DNA of 64,000 nt from Mesostigma viride (taxonomy: Eukaryota > Streptophyta > Mesostigmatophyceae > Mesostigmatales > Mesostigmataceae). Below the pieces are notes generated by a model, which saw only the letters and a program-made list of their open reading frames with translations, made no database searches and was not told the DNA's origin. Positions 8,121 to 19,269 of the stretch are shown in pieces. The stretch's first letter is position 1, and every line of letters starts with the position of its first letter. The translations under genes and the position numbers were made by a program. The stretch lies in NCBI GenBank assembly GCA_009746045.1, contig RPFO01000131.1:809773-873772 (forward strand). The letters run 5' to 3'.

Positions 8121-11015
8121 ATGACGACCCCATGCGAGAACCTGTCTAACATGCGCCTGGGTAGCCTCACCACGACCGCCCTGCACGGTGACACTAACCC
8201 CTTGGCTCTCAACCATGATTTAGTGATTACGTCTAAGGACCGTATCTATCTCACCCCCAATGACGGGATGGGAGTCGACGGTTCTAACATGCTTCTGATC
8301 ACGGGTAGCACTAGCATGACAGGCGATCTGTCCGTAGGGAATATCGTGCTCGCGGAAAACGAAATGACCACTTCGACGGGTGGTCTCGATATTACTTCTA
8401 GCACCGGGACGGTTCGCGTAGATGATGTAGTCTTTAACGCTTCCGCTATGACCGTAAACGGGGACGTGGATCTGTCGCTCACGGCGGGCCCTTCCAAGTC
8501 CGTGGTGGTGGAGAGTGTGAAGGTGACCGATAATGCTATGACCGTTACTAGCGATGTTGACTTGACACTCACGGCAGGCGCCACTAAGTCGGTGGTCGTG
8601 GAGAGCGTCAAGGTGACCGATAATGCCATGACGGTGACCAGCGACGTGGACTTGACCCTGACAGCAGGCCACCAAGTCGGTCGTCGTGGAGAGCGTGAAG
8701 GTGACCGATAATGCCATGACGGTGACTAGCGACGTGGACTTGACTCTGACGGCCGGTGCCACAAGTCTGTTATTGTGGAGTCCGTCAAGGTCACGGACAA
8801 CGCAATGACGGTGACCAGCGACGTGGATCTTACTCTCACGGCCGGCGCGACCAAGTCTGTCGTGGTGGAGAACGTCAAGGTCACGGACAGCGCGATCACG
8901 ACGTCGAGCGGGACCCTGGCCTTGACTTCCGCTGGCTCTGCGTCAAACACGGTTCAGGCGGCGAATGTTACTTTTGCCGGTTCGGCTCTGAGCACGGCCA
9001 CGGGTAATTTGACGATTTCTTCCGCCGGGTCCGCGGCGAACCCGGTGACTCTGGGTGGCGTGGTCGTGACGAACGCGGCAGTCACGACTAGCAGCTCGGC
9101 CATGTCTATCACTCCCGGCGGCGCGTCTCTGACGGTGGGCAAGGATCTGATCCTGACCAGCACCGCGGGCGGCAGCGGTAAGGTGACGACCTCGGCGGGC
9201 GACCTGCAGCTCATGAGCGCGAGCGGCACGACGGCCGTGACCGGAACTCTCACGACCACTGGCGACCTCAAGATCGCAGGCGTGCTCGAGAGCACCAACG
9301 CAAGCGGGAACCTGGAGATCATGGACAAGACGGTGAAGGTGGGTTACCAACCTGGGTCCGCTGCGATCATGGACTTTCAGTTTACTAACTCGGCCAACGC
9401 GGTTGCCGCGTACAACATCAACCTGAGCGTTTTCTCTGGCGCGTCTGTCAGCGGTGGGGCTCTGAACATCAGCACCGCCAATTCTTCTCGAGCGGCGTTT
9501 TACTATCCTTCCGCGTACACCAGCATTCCGGCGTCCGTCTTGAATTTTACCACTGAAAGCGTTTCCATCGAGTTCCCTATCACCATCACCAGCGCTCTGA
9601 CTACCAGCGCTGGAGGTGACATGCAGTTCTTCGCCCTGGAACAGACTGTAGGGGGGCAATCGTGGGTCAGGTTTTTTACCCATTCTGGAGGCCTAATGCT
9701 CAATATTCAGAAGCTGACAAGTGCGGCTAACTACTACACCGACACTCACAATTTCTTGAACGCAGCTGGTACCTACGTCTTCAGGATCAGTCTCGACAGG
9801 CCCAGCGGGCTAATGACGCTTTCGTACAATAAGGACGGTGGGGCGTATACCACGATGACCTATAACAACGGCGCCAGCTCGACTTTCAACATTGCGGACA
9901 TCTTCTGGAGGGATTCGACTGCAACTGACACAATCATGTTTGGTAGCATTAATTTATCGTCCAACCAGAACTACACCATCGACTACTTCAAGCTGAACAA
10001 GGGCATGGCCTCGACCAACGCGGCGTCTGAGAATGCGGGTCTGTTTGTCGACGGCAGTGCGTCCTATTCTAGCCGCGCTCTCACTTGGCACATGGGCACC
10101 GGCGAGACCACCCAGGACAAGGCGACGACCTCGGGTTCGTACTGGCATTTTGAGGGCGGTCAGCTCATGTTCTCCAGGACCATCGAGTCCGCAGACCGCG
10201 AGGCGCCAGGAACCACTCTCTCACTCGCCTCGCTCGAGTCCGGCACTGACGACGTCCGCTGGGAGTTCAACTCCAGCAACACGTCCGAGGTCGGCAGCAA
10301 GGTGATGACTCTGAACGCCGGCCGTTGTCCAGAGCGGAGTCTTTAAGATCGACGCGTCTGGAAACCAGACTGGTACATGCAACACTTCTCTTCCCACCGG
10401 CACTTTTTCGCTCATCATGAAGGTGATTCCCCGCTCTAACTTTGCCTCTGCCGCCGCTAACGGTCTTCAGATCATGTCGTACATCGGTGCCTCTGCTGCC
10501 ACTTCTGTGACGGTGAGCAGTTTCGGAAAGCTTACCCTTACAGACGGGACGAACACTGTTGAGACCGCTAACATTGTCGCGTACGCCACCCCTTTTGTTC
10601 TCGCTGTTGTGCGCAACGGTTCTAGCACCCAAATGTATGTCGACGGCGTCTCCGTTGCTTCCATTGCAGGATCTGCGAACGTCGGTTCGACTCCAATGCT
10701 GCGTCTGGGCCGGGTAAGAGCGGCATCGCCGTGTGGTTCGATGACGTCCGTGTGAAGGCCGCCGCGATTTCGTCAGCCAACACCCAGATGTACGGCTGGA
10801 AGGAGATGTATGCTGCCAACCAGACGGTAACGTATGGTTTCCGTATTTCGAACAACGAGGGTCTCCAGTTGGTGAAGGTGCGTGGTTCCGGTGGCATGAA
10901 TGGGTGGGTTGGTGTGAATCCAGCTCCCAACACTCTGACCGGTTCCAACTCTCTTGGGACTATCACTGATACGCCTTTCCATCTGATCTCTGAGCAGAGT
11001 GTCGTGTTCGTGTAA
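8121..11015 (+). pseudogene. fibre-like repetitive surface protein A, frameshifted
   Basis: About 960 codons spread over several frames. The N-terminal part has a ladder of repeats, then a stretch rich in Ser, Thr, Gly and Ala, then a lectin/LamG-like region (about 9360-10000) and a C-terminal domain with a second such fold (WFDDVRVKA, TVTYGFRISNNEGLQLVK). The C-terminal domain is homologous to that of the opposite gene at 13585-17451. Frame changes are needed near 8668, 8761, 10322 and 10713, where short bases are missing relative to neighbouring repeats. By composition and architecture it should be a virion fibre or host-attachment protein; no enzyme motif is visible. Start ATG 8121 follows a TATA-like box. 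Confidence 0.7.
8502..8858 (+). repeat. four tandem 90-bp repeats in fibre gene A
   Basis: Units of 90 bp code for 30 residues containing VKVTDNAMTVTSDVDLTLTA. Four nearly complete copies follow each other and a degenerate fifth begins after them. Two copies have lost 2 bases and 1 base, which breaks the reading frame. Expansion of such units is expected to alter fibre length. Confidence 0.85.
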
Positions 11016-11059
11016 TGATTCATAACTAAATGGTTGCAGGTTCCGAATGACGAAAGCGG

Positions 11060-11696
11060 ATGGAGGAAACCAAAGCGTCGCGGGAAGGTTTTTTCCTCGT
11101 CCCGGAGCAGTCCATGAGAAAGTGGGAGGTAAAAAAACTTTTTAAAAGATCTCAAAACAAACTACGAAGAAGACGTGGATTTCTACTTGACAAATCACAA
11201 GGAGTTGGGAAGAACCACGGTCTCGATCCACGCCACGGCAAAATGTCTTCAGGACTTCAAAGTCGTTGTGAGCGATGCGGAGGTCAGCCCCAACGACTTG
11301 GCCGAAACGAAGATACAGCGCCACGTGGCGGCAGAACTAGATGGTGTGCGAGAGGTTCGCTGTCCGGCGGGGATCATCGACATTCTGAGCCCCAAGCACA
11401 GGCTGCTTGTCGAAGTCAAGACATTTCATAAGTGGATGGAAGGCATTGGTCAGTTGCTATCGTATGGGAGGTACTATCCCGACTATCGAAAACGTCTGCA
11501 CCTCTTTCGTACTCCGAAACGAAGCGGGTGTTCTGTCGAAAAGATTCTCGTCGTGCACGAGACGTGTCTTTGGGCTAACATCGAACTCACGTTCGACGCT
11601 AGCATCGAAGTTGAGGAAACGTGCACGACGAGGACCGACAAAGAGGAGGAAAAAATAGGAGAGGGTATTAATACTTCTCCCGGTTCGCCAAAATGA
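11060..11696 (+). CDS. PD-(D/E)XK nuclease-like protein
   Basis: The core (from about 11175) has the arrangement GIIDILSPKHRLLVEVKTF followed by GIGQLLSYG: an Asp, the E-x-K pair and a downstream Gln, which is the PD-(D/E)XK nuclease signature (residues about 66-100 counted from GTG 11175). Upstream, a second frame starting at ATG 11060 or 11114 codes for charged sequence that joins naturally if one base is changed in the A-rich tract near 11130-11145, so the gene probably begins there. The last 30 residues are acidic and look disordered. It could process viral DNA or be a degenerate selfish nuclease; the role is not known. Confidence 0.55.
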
Positions 11697-11699
11697 GCG

Positions 11700-12199
11700 C
11701 TAGCTCGTCAGCGATCTTGGCGTCTTTGTTTTCTTCAGGAAGCTTTTCAGCGGCGCGGACGAATCGTATCTCGGGATTTTGTCAATGAATGTAACCTTTT
11801 TGGTGTCCGGGACGTACTCCAACGGTTTAAACGAATACCTCTCTGGCATCTGTGCGAGCGTCTCCTCTTCTTTAGTCAACACTCTAGGTTTTTGGGGCTT
11901 GCAATTGCTAAAACCGAAGGTCAAGATCGCCCGGGCCTTGCATTTGGCGCTCAGTGTTCTGTTGAACAAGTTTCCGAACAGCGCGCCAAAAGGGGTGTGA
12001 CCGACAATGGCAGAAATGCCCTTGTTGATGACATTGCGACTTTCTTAGCACCCACGGCTCCGAGAAACATTCCAACCATGTCTGTAATCATGAGGACGGG
12101 GTTTCCCGCAAGGTATATAGAACGATACGTCTCAGTTGCAACAACATGTGTGACATCTAATGCTTTGTCTTTTGTTGAAGGAGGCGGTTCAGTCGCCAT
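11700..12199 (-). CDS. hypothetical protein, frameshifted
   Basis: Begins at ATG 12199 and reads about 55 residues with a hydrophobic segment (LMITDMVGMFLGAVGAKK), then must shift frame near 12030 to reach the downstream open frame that ends at 11700. The joined product would be about 165 residues with a Gly/Phe-rich middle and a basic, Pro-containing tail. Its stop lies 4 bases from that of the nuclease-like gene on the other strand. Function not recognised. Confidence 0.5.
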
Positions 12200-12205
12200 A
12201 TTTGA

Positions 12206-12617
12206 TTAATAAATTTCAAGAATATAATCCACAAACTCGTACTCGTTCACTTTGGTGCGGAAAAAGTCCGAGGGTTTCAGAGCAGCGTCTTTGATCGCGT
12301 CCTGGCTCACCTCCACAACCTCAGGAATCAATGTTAAAAACAAGTCACTCAACACGAGAACTGGGTCCTTGCGGACATCAGTACTAAACTGGAGAATAAG
12401 CGCATCTTTTTGCGCTTTAAGGACGTTTACTTTATCGTTTTCGTCCGCCCTTGATTCTGAACCTCGTTTCATGCTATCACGGGATTCCCGCAAACGGTTC
12501 AGGCGGTTTTCAATGGCGGTAGACAAAGCTTTTTCCATACGAGATCAATAGCTGCCAAAGAGTCGACGGCCTCTTGAACACCCGCCTTGACGGTTTCCTC
12601 CCTTTGTTTCTTCATCA
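12206..12617 (-). CDS. coiled-coil small protein, probable frameshift
   Basis: The frame from 12538 to 12206 codes for 110 residues beginning with MEKALSTAIENRLNRLRESR, predicted helical and coiled-coil. A preceding frame from ATG 12617 (MKKQREETVKAGVQEAVDSL) leads into it with a one-base shift at GTATGGAAAA near 12538, so the full protein is probably about 137 residues. Its ATG overlaps the TGA of the gene before it (TGATG), implying co-transcription. Function unknown. Confidence 0.5.
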
Positions 12618-12824
12618 AGGCTTCTCCTCCGCCGTCTTGGAATCTGCCGGAGCCTTTTCCGTCTCTGTTGATTTTTCAGTCGCCGCGGTACCTCCGGCGA
12701 ACTCCACCCACCAAGCGGGCATCTTTTTGGCGAACTCCGGGTTGTTTCTAGTAACGACCACCAGAGCGGACATAGTAACGAAAATCACGAGAACGATGAT
12801 TAAAACCACCGCTACAGGGTCCAT
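12615..12824 (-). CDS. single-pass membrane protein
   Basis: 69 residues. Residues 5-25 (VAVVLIIVLVIFVTMSALVVV) form one clear membrane segment; the rest is a short hydrophilic tail rich in Ala, Glu, Lys and Thr. A TATA-like box CACTATATAC lies about 10 bases upstream on the minus strand. Stop and next start overlap. Many NCLDV inner-membrane proteins look like this; the exact role is unknown. Confidence 0.6.
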   Translation of the reverse strand: MDPVAVVLIIVLVIFVTMSALVVVTRNNPEFAKKMPAWWVEFAGGTAATEKSTETEKAPADSKTAEEKP

Positions 12825-12856
12825 GGTTCGATGTATATAGTGTTGCTTCCATTATT

Positions 12857-13075
12857 TCACGAGGATGAGATCCAGCCGATGATTTCGTATTCCCCGTTCG
12901 CATTTCTCGTTTGAACTTCGAGACGAGGTGCGGCATCAATGTCTTTGCAGGAGTAAATTCTCGCTATGCCGATATCAAGGGGATTCAGACCTCGTAATTC
13001 TTGCATTTGAGTACCTAACTTGACATTTTTCGCAACGTTGAGTTCGTCCAATGATATTTCATTAACGTTCGACAT
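12857..13075 (-). CDS. small conserved protein, paralogue of the gene at 58646
   Basis: 72 residues. The motif LNPLDIGIARIYS (residues about 30-42) matches VNPFDIGNHRIYS in the small protein just upstream of PCNA (58646-58897); both have the motif in the middle and end in a hydrophobic strand with IGW or IGY. The shared layout suggests a small viral paralogous family. No function is known to me. Confidence 0.55.
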   Translation of the reverse strand: MSNVNEISLDELNVAKNVKLGTQMQELRGLNPLDIGIARIYSCKDIDAAPRLEVQTRNANGEYEIIGWISSS

Positions 13076-13120
13076 TTTTGAGAGACAAGACGAAAATTTC
13101 CGATCGTGAGATAACGGGCT

Positions 13121-13519
13121 TCACGATAGGACCTGGACCGTCTTCGAATAGACATTGTTCACGAATTTTTGAATTTCCAGTTCGTCGTTGCCGTTTACGA
13201 CGAGCCGGTACTTTGTGGATCCCGACCCTATTTCCGCTACCGGTGCCGACCCGTTCGTCCCCGCGCTTGTTCCCATAGCAGTGACTTGGAGTTGGTTCGT
13301 CCCGGTTCTGAGACTTACGGAGTTGTTGTCAAAAACAACGGCAGGACTAAGAGCGACATCCGTACCGGGTTTGTCAAGCACCATCATAGTCTTGCCATCT
13401 TTCATGAGAAAGCGCACCATAGATGTCTGACTCCGGTCTTCATTTGCCGCCACAAACGCCTGCGTCTGAACATTTCTAAAATGAAGAGTGCCATACGTAT
13501 CAGCTAGATTCGGAGGCAT
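13121..13519 (-). CDS. small beta-rich hypothetical protein
   Basis: 132 residues rich in Ser, Thr, Val and Asn with alternating hydrophobic strands, ending KTVQVLS. It precedes fibre gene B's 3' end and has similar composition, so it may be a virion surface or fibre-associated protein. No motif supports an enzyme. Confidence 0.5.
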   Translation of the reverse strand: MPPNLADTYGTLHFRNVQTQAFVAANEDRSQTSMVRFLMKDGKTMMVLDKPGTDVALSPAVVFDNNSVSLRTGTNQLQVTAMGTSAGTNGSAPVAEIGSGSTKYRLVVNGNDELEIQKFVNNVYSKTVQVLS

Positions 13520-13584
13520 TCGTGACGCAGAACGTGGTTTTTATATTATTCAGAACTTATTTTTACATGCAAAACGCGCGTTGT

Positions 13585-16500
13585 TTAGGGCTTGTTCAGC
13601 ATCTCAGTGACGATGTCGACCGAGCCGCTGTTGATCATGCCCATCGAGTTCACGCCGACGGCGTTGGCTGGGTAAGGGTTTCCGAGGACAAGCTTGGAGC
13701 TGTCAGAGCCCTGAGACTTCACTATCTGGAGCGACTCGTCGTCAGCAATGCGGAAACCGTACGTGACGGTAACAGGGGTTGCGTCGTACTCGTCGCGGTA
13801 CCTGTACAGCTGGCCGTTGCCAGACACGATCGTGTCACACACGCGAACGTCGTCGAACCACAGATCCGTTGCCTTGGTCATCAGGACGTCGGCGCCGAGA
13901 GAGAGGCGCTTGGTGACGATTGACACGCCGGACACAGTCGAGGTCGACAGCACGCGCTCCACGCCGTTGATGAACAGCTTCGGAACGCCACTCACCAACT
14001 GCAGGGCGAGAACGAAAGGCGCGAGGCCGACAACAACCGAGACGGTCTCGTCGGTCATGGTGCCGTCGGTAACAGACAGCTTACCAGAGCTGGAAGTGAA
14101 AACGCGAAGGAACGCGCCCGGGGTCGTGTTGTTGCCGTACGCAAGGATCTCAAGACCGTTAGCGCTCGAAGTGTTGAGAGCGGACTGAGGGGCCACATGA
14201 GCGATAACAGTGATGTTCGAGTTACCGCTCGGAAGGGTAGAGCTGGTCACGGAAGCAGAACCGTTGGCCTGAGAGGTGTTGTTGGTCTTCAGAACGCCGT
14301 TCGAAACGCTTGCTGGCGTGGTGCCAGCGGCGATAAGGGCCAGGCTGCCAACCTCGCTCGTAAGGTCGGAGTCAAAAGCCCACTTCGCGACTTCAGTGGT
14401 GGAGAGTGGCAGGGAAGAAAGGAGGACGGAAGTACCGGGAGCCTTGCGCAGAGAGGTGTCGATTGTGCGTGAGAGCATCAACTGACCACCCTGAATATGC
14501 CAGTACGAACCCTGGTGGTCGCCGCGGTCCTGGGAGGCATTGGCGTTCCACTTCAGGGAGCGCTCGATCTCGGTGTTGTTGACCTTGCCGTCGCCCTCCA
14601 CAAGCATACCGGCGCCAGAAGAGGAGGCGTTAGTCGGGCTAGTCACAGAGGAAAGACGCACGTCGTCGTACTTCAGAGCCGCGGATGACGTGTCGCCACC
14701 GAAGTGACCCAAGTAGATCGAGGCAGACGGGGCGAGAGAGAGCTCGTACAGAGCCGCGAGGTCGCCCGGGGCGGCCTCAGTCAGGGTCCTCGAAACATAG
14801 TTGGTCATGACCAAGATGGTCTTTGTCTGAGGATCCCTGCGGAGAGCGAGATGGAACGAGACGTCCGGCTGCACGAGGCCGGCTGGGAGGTGAGCGGAGT
14901 GAGTGCCATCGCTGAGGACGATCCAATCGTTGGCCACGTCGAAGCTCAGGCGGTAGAAGGCTCCGGTCAAGCTACCGTACGCCATCAAGAAACTGCTGAC
15001 CAGAGGAGTGAGCATAGTCATGTTGGTGGAGAGCTGGAAACCAGAGAGAGACGCGGGGTACAGGGCACTGGTAGCAGTCGCAAAAGCACCAGAGCTGGGA
15101 ATAGAGACCTTCTCCCCCTCAAAAGCGGCCTCCAGAAACGGACATAGAGACGGAGGAGGTGATATCGACGCTGGGAGTTCCCGCGTCAAACGGCCAGGAA
15201 GAGACGGTGGTGTCCGCGGGCTTAGAGACGGAGATGACCTTGTCGGTGATGGCGATATTCGTGGTGGTCTGATTAATGCTATTGGTCGTCCCGAGAATGT
15301 TGAGATTGCCATTGATAGTGACATCGCCAGTCGCGGAACTCAGCTCAAGAGGCCCGACCGAGGTTGTGATCTTGCCAGCAGTGCCGAGGGCGTTCTTCAG
15401 CACCAAGTCGCTGTTAACGTCGACCGAGATCGCGGCAGACAGAGACATGACGTCTTCAGCCGTGGTGATAGACGAGCCGGTAACATTGACGTCCTGAACG
15501 TTCACGCCACCGGAAACCGAAGTGAGGTTGAGAGGACCGACAGACGTGGTAATGTCACCACCGCTGTTCGCAGTGTTCGTCAGGACAAGGTCGGAAGTGA
15601 TAGCGATGTTGGAGGCGGCATCCAAGGACATGGATGACAAAGACGTGGAGATGCTTGCGCCATTGACCTTGACACTTGCCACGTTGACGTCTCCGTTGAA
15701 GGAAGTCAGATTAAGACTACCGACGGACGTGGTGACCGAACCAGCGGTTCCGGCCGTGTTGGTCAAAATAAGGTCGCTCATGACATCAACCGACGTCGCC
15801 GCTTCGAGAGACATCACAGCCTGAGTCGTCGAGACTGCAGCGCCGGTCACGTTCACGTCCTGGACGTTCACACCCCCGGCGGTAGAGGTCAGATTAAGCG
15901 GACCGGCAGAAGTGGTGACACTGCCCGCGACTCCCGCGGAGTTCAGAAGAATGAGGTCGCTGGTCACGTTGACCGAGGTCGCCGCCTGAAGTCCGAGGAT
16001 CGCGTTGGTCGTGGAAACGGAGGAACCAGTCACGTTTACGTCCTGGACATTGACACCCCCAGCGGCGGAAGTAAGGTCCAGAGAACCGGTAGCGGTGGTG
16101 ATGCTTCCGGCCGTACCCGCAGAGTTGGTGAGAATAAGATCGCTCGTGATGTCAACGGACGAGTCTGCGTCAAGGGACAGCACAGCATTGGAAGTGGAAA
16201 TAGCGGAACCGACCACATTGACCGCATCCACGTTGACCCCCCGGATGCAGAAGTGAGGTTAAGCGAACCAACCGCGGTGGTAATGCTACCCGCCGTTCCG
16301 GCCGTGTTGGTGAGGATAAGGTCGCTCGTGATGTCGACGGAGGTCTGGGCGTCCAGAGACAGCACGGCGTTATCGGTGGAAATCCCAGACCCAGACACGT
16401 TCACCTCGTCCACGTTGATGCCTCCCGACTCCGAAGTCAGATTCATGGGACCAATGGACGTCGTGATCGACCCAGCGGTGCCAGCCGAGTTTGTCAGAAT

Positions 16501-17451
16501 AACGTCGTTCTTGAGATCCACAGAGTCAGTGGCCTGCAAGGAGATAACAGCGTTGGTCGTTGAGAGAGAGGAGTCGATGAACTTGACTTCCTCGACGGTA
16601 ACACTCGAGTTCGCAACGGCCGTGTCACCTGTGATCCAGATGTGCTCTCCGGTGCTGGAAGCACCGCCCTTTGAGACCGCGGCGATCTTAGCGCCGAACC
16701 GGTCCACGGAATGAGTGATCATCAGCTTCGAGTCGGGGTCCTGGCCACGATTCGCCCCGACCGAAGGACAGATCTCGACTGAAGACCCGGCAGCCAGACG
16801 AACGCGACCAGTCGACGAGCTATCCGCAGAAATGCGGACCTGGGCGTCCGAAACCAGCTCCATATCGTTGGCGCCACCGTCAACGACGGAACGCCAGTTC
16901 GTGGACCCGGTCTGGCTGCCAGTCTTGTGCGCGATATCATACACCATTCCGAGAAGCACCTGCTGGTTCTCGTTGCCATTGTCGCCGCGAACAGCAAACG
17001 CATCAGGCTCGGAATGGAGGGAAGTCTTTGCGGCCTTGTGCGCCACCAGCCGCGAGTCGTCAATAACGACCTCGAAAGCGGAGGACTGGGCCTTCAGAAG
17101 CAAGTGGTTCGAGATGGACTGAATCGCACCATTGTCAGCCTCGGCGGTGTCAGAATCCTTCTCATAGACATAGTTTGTCAGCTTAACGTCGCCAATGGTG
17201 GCTCCATCCGCGCCTCCGCTGGTGAACGCTCCCATGACGGCGAGGTCACCATAAATAGTAACCTTATTCGTGGGATCCGTGACCAGATTGTTTGGGTCGT
17301 TACCAGAAGAGCGGTTTGGGATAAGATCGATCTTGTCCCAACCGTAGACCTTCAGGTCCTGCACGGTGGCGGAGTTCGAGTCGTCACTCCACAGCTCATT
17401 GACGGCGATCTTTCTAAGCTTAGAAGCACCCATGTTCTCGCAGAGAGCCAT
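13585..17451 (-). pseudogene. fibre-like repetitive surface protein B, frameshifted
   Basis: About 1290 codons in three frames. ATG 17451 starts a non-repetitive head of about 280 residues; then come about seven 60-residue repeats, a neck motif (INGNLNILGTTNSINQTTTN) like those of phage and viral tail fibres, and a C-terminal half with two LamG/lectin-like regions ending in TVTYGFRIADDESLQIVK. Frame changes are needed near 16238, in a CCCCCC run, and near 15125. Its C-terminal domain is homologous to that of fibre-like gene A on the opposite strand. Likely a virion fibre for host attachment; inferred from architecture only. Confidence 0.7.
15350..16620 (-). repeat. about seven 180-bp repeats in fibre gene B
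   Basis: Units repeat with a period of about 180 bp (60 residues), each holding DVNVTGSS, a SLxAxTSVDxTSDLILTN segment and SAGTAGSxTTSxGPLNLTS. The period is twice that of the 90-bp units in gene A. Copies are diverged, so expansion is not very recent. Confidence 0.8.
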
Positions 17452-17460
17452 TTTGTTCGT

Positions 17461-17474
17461 TGATATAATACACT
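17461..17474 (-). promoter_or_regulatory. TATA-like element upstream of fibre gene B
   Basis: On the minus strand GTGTATTATATCA stands about 10-20 bases before ATG 17451, closely matching the box before capsid gene B (TGTATTATATT). Confidence 0.4.
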
Positions 17475-17488
17475 ACCATAAAAAATTT

Positions 17489-17971
17489 TCAAACTCTCAT
17501 GAACGCGTTGGGGTCCACCGCTTTCGCAAAGTTGGAACGGTTGTTGTAAAGATAACCCAGGATGAACGCGATGCCTGCCCCGACGACCATGTACATGATT
17601 ACGTTTCCCCTCGATTCCTCGGCAGCTATTTGTCGCATCCTAGTTTCGAAAAGAAGACTCTGAGAAGAAGGTTCCGGAGGCCTTTCGCGCCGGATCGGGG
17701 GCTGTTGAACCATTTGTGCGTGCTGTTGGTGTGGCATGCTGTGAAGACCGGGGTGTGGGTGAACATGTTGCGTTTGTGCGCTCGCGTGATTCGGGGGCGG
17801 GATGGTAAGAGGCCCTGGAATGTGGATGGGTTCGCGGCCTGAACTGTCAGGGTGAAGAAAAGGCGGGGGCTGTTGTGGCTCAACCGCCATCGCCTGTGCG
17901 GGCATGTGGGAAGACACCGTTTCACCGGACGGGGTAAAGTTATACGCTTGAGTAAGAGGAGCGCCGCTCAT
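17489..17971 (-). CDS. Pro/His/Gln-rich membrane protein
   Basis: 160 residues: a long disordered N-terminal part rich in Pro, His and Gln (residues 20-110), then one membrane segment near residues 125-145 (VIMYMVVGAGIAFILGYLYN) and a short tail. It lies between fibre gene B and the 18020 gene on the same strand. Likely a virion membrane protein; no specific family is recognised. Confidence 0.6.
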   Translation of the reverse strand: MSGAPLTQAYNFTPSGETVSSHMPAQAMAVEPQQPPPFLHPDSSGREPIHIPGPLTIPPPNHASAQTQHVHPHPGLHSMPHQQHAQMVQQPPIRRERPPEPSSQSLLFETRMRQIAAEESRGNVIMYMVVGAGIAFILGYLYNNRSNFAKAVDPNAFMRV

Positions 17972-18019
17972 GATGTAGTTTTTATTATCACAATAAATGA
18001 AGTTGTCAAAACGAACTTC

Positions 18020-18649
18020 TTAGACGTACTCCTTCATGACATCCGCGGCTGTCGCGAACCGTTTAGAAATAACTTCGCGCTTTTTCACAGCAAGGAAAGG
18101 AACGACGTGGTTCGTGAAAATCCGGAGGAGGTACTTTTCCAGGTAATGACTATCTTCCTTTACAGGTGACTCGTCGCGATTAGCCCAATCGCCCAAAACG
18201 GTAAAGAACCGGATAATGGATTGTACGTGACCTTCTTCGAGGTTGGGATAGATAACTTGTGTGAAGTACTTTTCAAACTCGTCGCGGTTTTGGCACGACA
18301 GAAGAATCGGAATCATTCTCTCCGCGACGCGAAGACCTCTTCTCGCCTCCTGCGAGATGCTGTCCTCAGCGTCCTTCCAACCCGAAAGAACGTCCGTAAC
18401 GGATTTTCTAATGAATTCGGGGAGGTTTTCCTGACTTCGAATATGCATAAGACATATAACTTCGACGTCGGTGACGGTCCCACTTAACTCTCTGCTTTCA
18501 AGAACGTTCGCTAGTCGGACGACGATATTTTTGATGACGCGCTTGCACGTTTCCGCGTCTTCTCCGAGATTCGTCATTACACTTTGCACCATGGAGTTCG
18601 GAAACTTCCATGCGTGAATTTTTCCTTCCAGGCGAACTTTGACTTCCAT
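18020..18649 (-). CDS. conserved helical hypothetical protein
   Basis: 209 residues, nearly all helical, no membrane segment, with an ordinary mix of charged and hydrophobic residues. The ATG at 18649 follows an intergenic stretch shared with the divergent gene at 18728 (about 80 bases), so the two may share a bidirectional promoter. No motif recognised. Confidence 0.55.
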   Translation of the reverse strand: MEVKVRLEGKIHAWKFPNSMVQSVMTNLGEDAETCKRVIKNIVVRLANVLESRELSGTVTDVEVICLMHIRSQENLPEFIRKSVTDVLSGWKDAEDSISQEARRGLRVAERMIPILLSCQNRDEFEKYFTQVIYPNLEEGHVQSIIRFFTVLGDWANRDESPVKEDSHYLEKYLLRIFTNHVVPFLAVKKREVISKRFATAADVMKEYV

Positions 18650-18727
18650 TACTACTTGTCGTCAGTGAAATAATGCGGTTCGTTTTGAACGCGTAAATAA
18701 TCATACGACCTCTACTATAAACCAACC

Positions 18728-19228
18728 ATGTCTGCGATCCAGGCGTTCAACAACATGCTTTCTATGTTCCTTGAGGAGCTGTCTTTGGCTTTTCCGGACG
18801 AGACATCCATTCCAGGAGTACGCACTGCGGTGTCACTCGCTTCGAAAGCCAATGCTAGACTTCCTCTGAACACGTTCATGGACGCCGTCGAGCCTCATTT
18901 GACCTCGATCATGGCCAGAGACGAATCGTTTTTCCAAGAGGCGGCAAAAACGATTCCATACGTGAAAGAGATCGACATCGGAAAACACTGGGACTCTGCG
19001 CCACAAGGGACGAAGGACGCCATATGGCAATATCTTTCAACACTTTCGATGATCGGAACCGGTGTTAGAAACATCCCCGATGACATCCTGCGCCAAGCGG
19101 AAATGCTTGCACAAAACATCGTACAAAAAATTGAGAGCGGGGAGACTAACACAAGCCAGATCCTTAACGAGGTCATCACTGGCGTGTCTGATATAACTGA
19201 CAGGGTTCAGTTGCCGGCACTTCCTTGA
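18728..19228 (+). CDS. helical hypothetical protein
   Basis: 166 residues, helical, starting with MSAIQAFNNMLSMFLEELSL. The N-terminal FLEELSLAFPDE reminds me of short NCLDV proteins of unknown function, but I cannot confirm the family. Start ATG follows an AT-rich CTACTATAAA tract. It is followed by the membrane protein gene at 19270. Confidence 0.55.
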   Translation: MSAIQAFNNMLSMFLEELSLAFPDETSIPGVRTAVSLASKANARLPLNTFMDAVEPHLTSIMARDESFFQEAAKTIPYVKEIDIGKHWDSAPQGTKDAIWQYLSTLSMIGTGVRNIPDDILRQAEMLAQNIVQKIESGETNTSQILNEVITGVSDITDRVQLPALP

Positions 19229-19269
19229 ATTCAAATTTACTGTACCATTACTAGTATACAGCCGCTGAG

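Noticed and set aside
16253-17463. Plus-strand frames opposite fibre gene B
   Set aside because: They mirror the repeats of gene B and have no start context or motif; the minus-strand protein is repetitive with a clear C-terminal fold.
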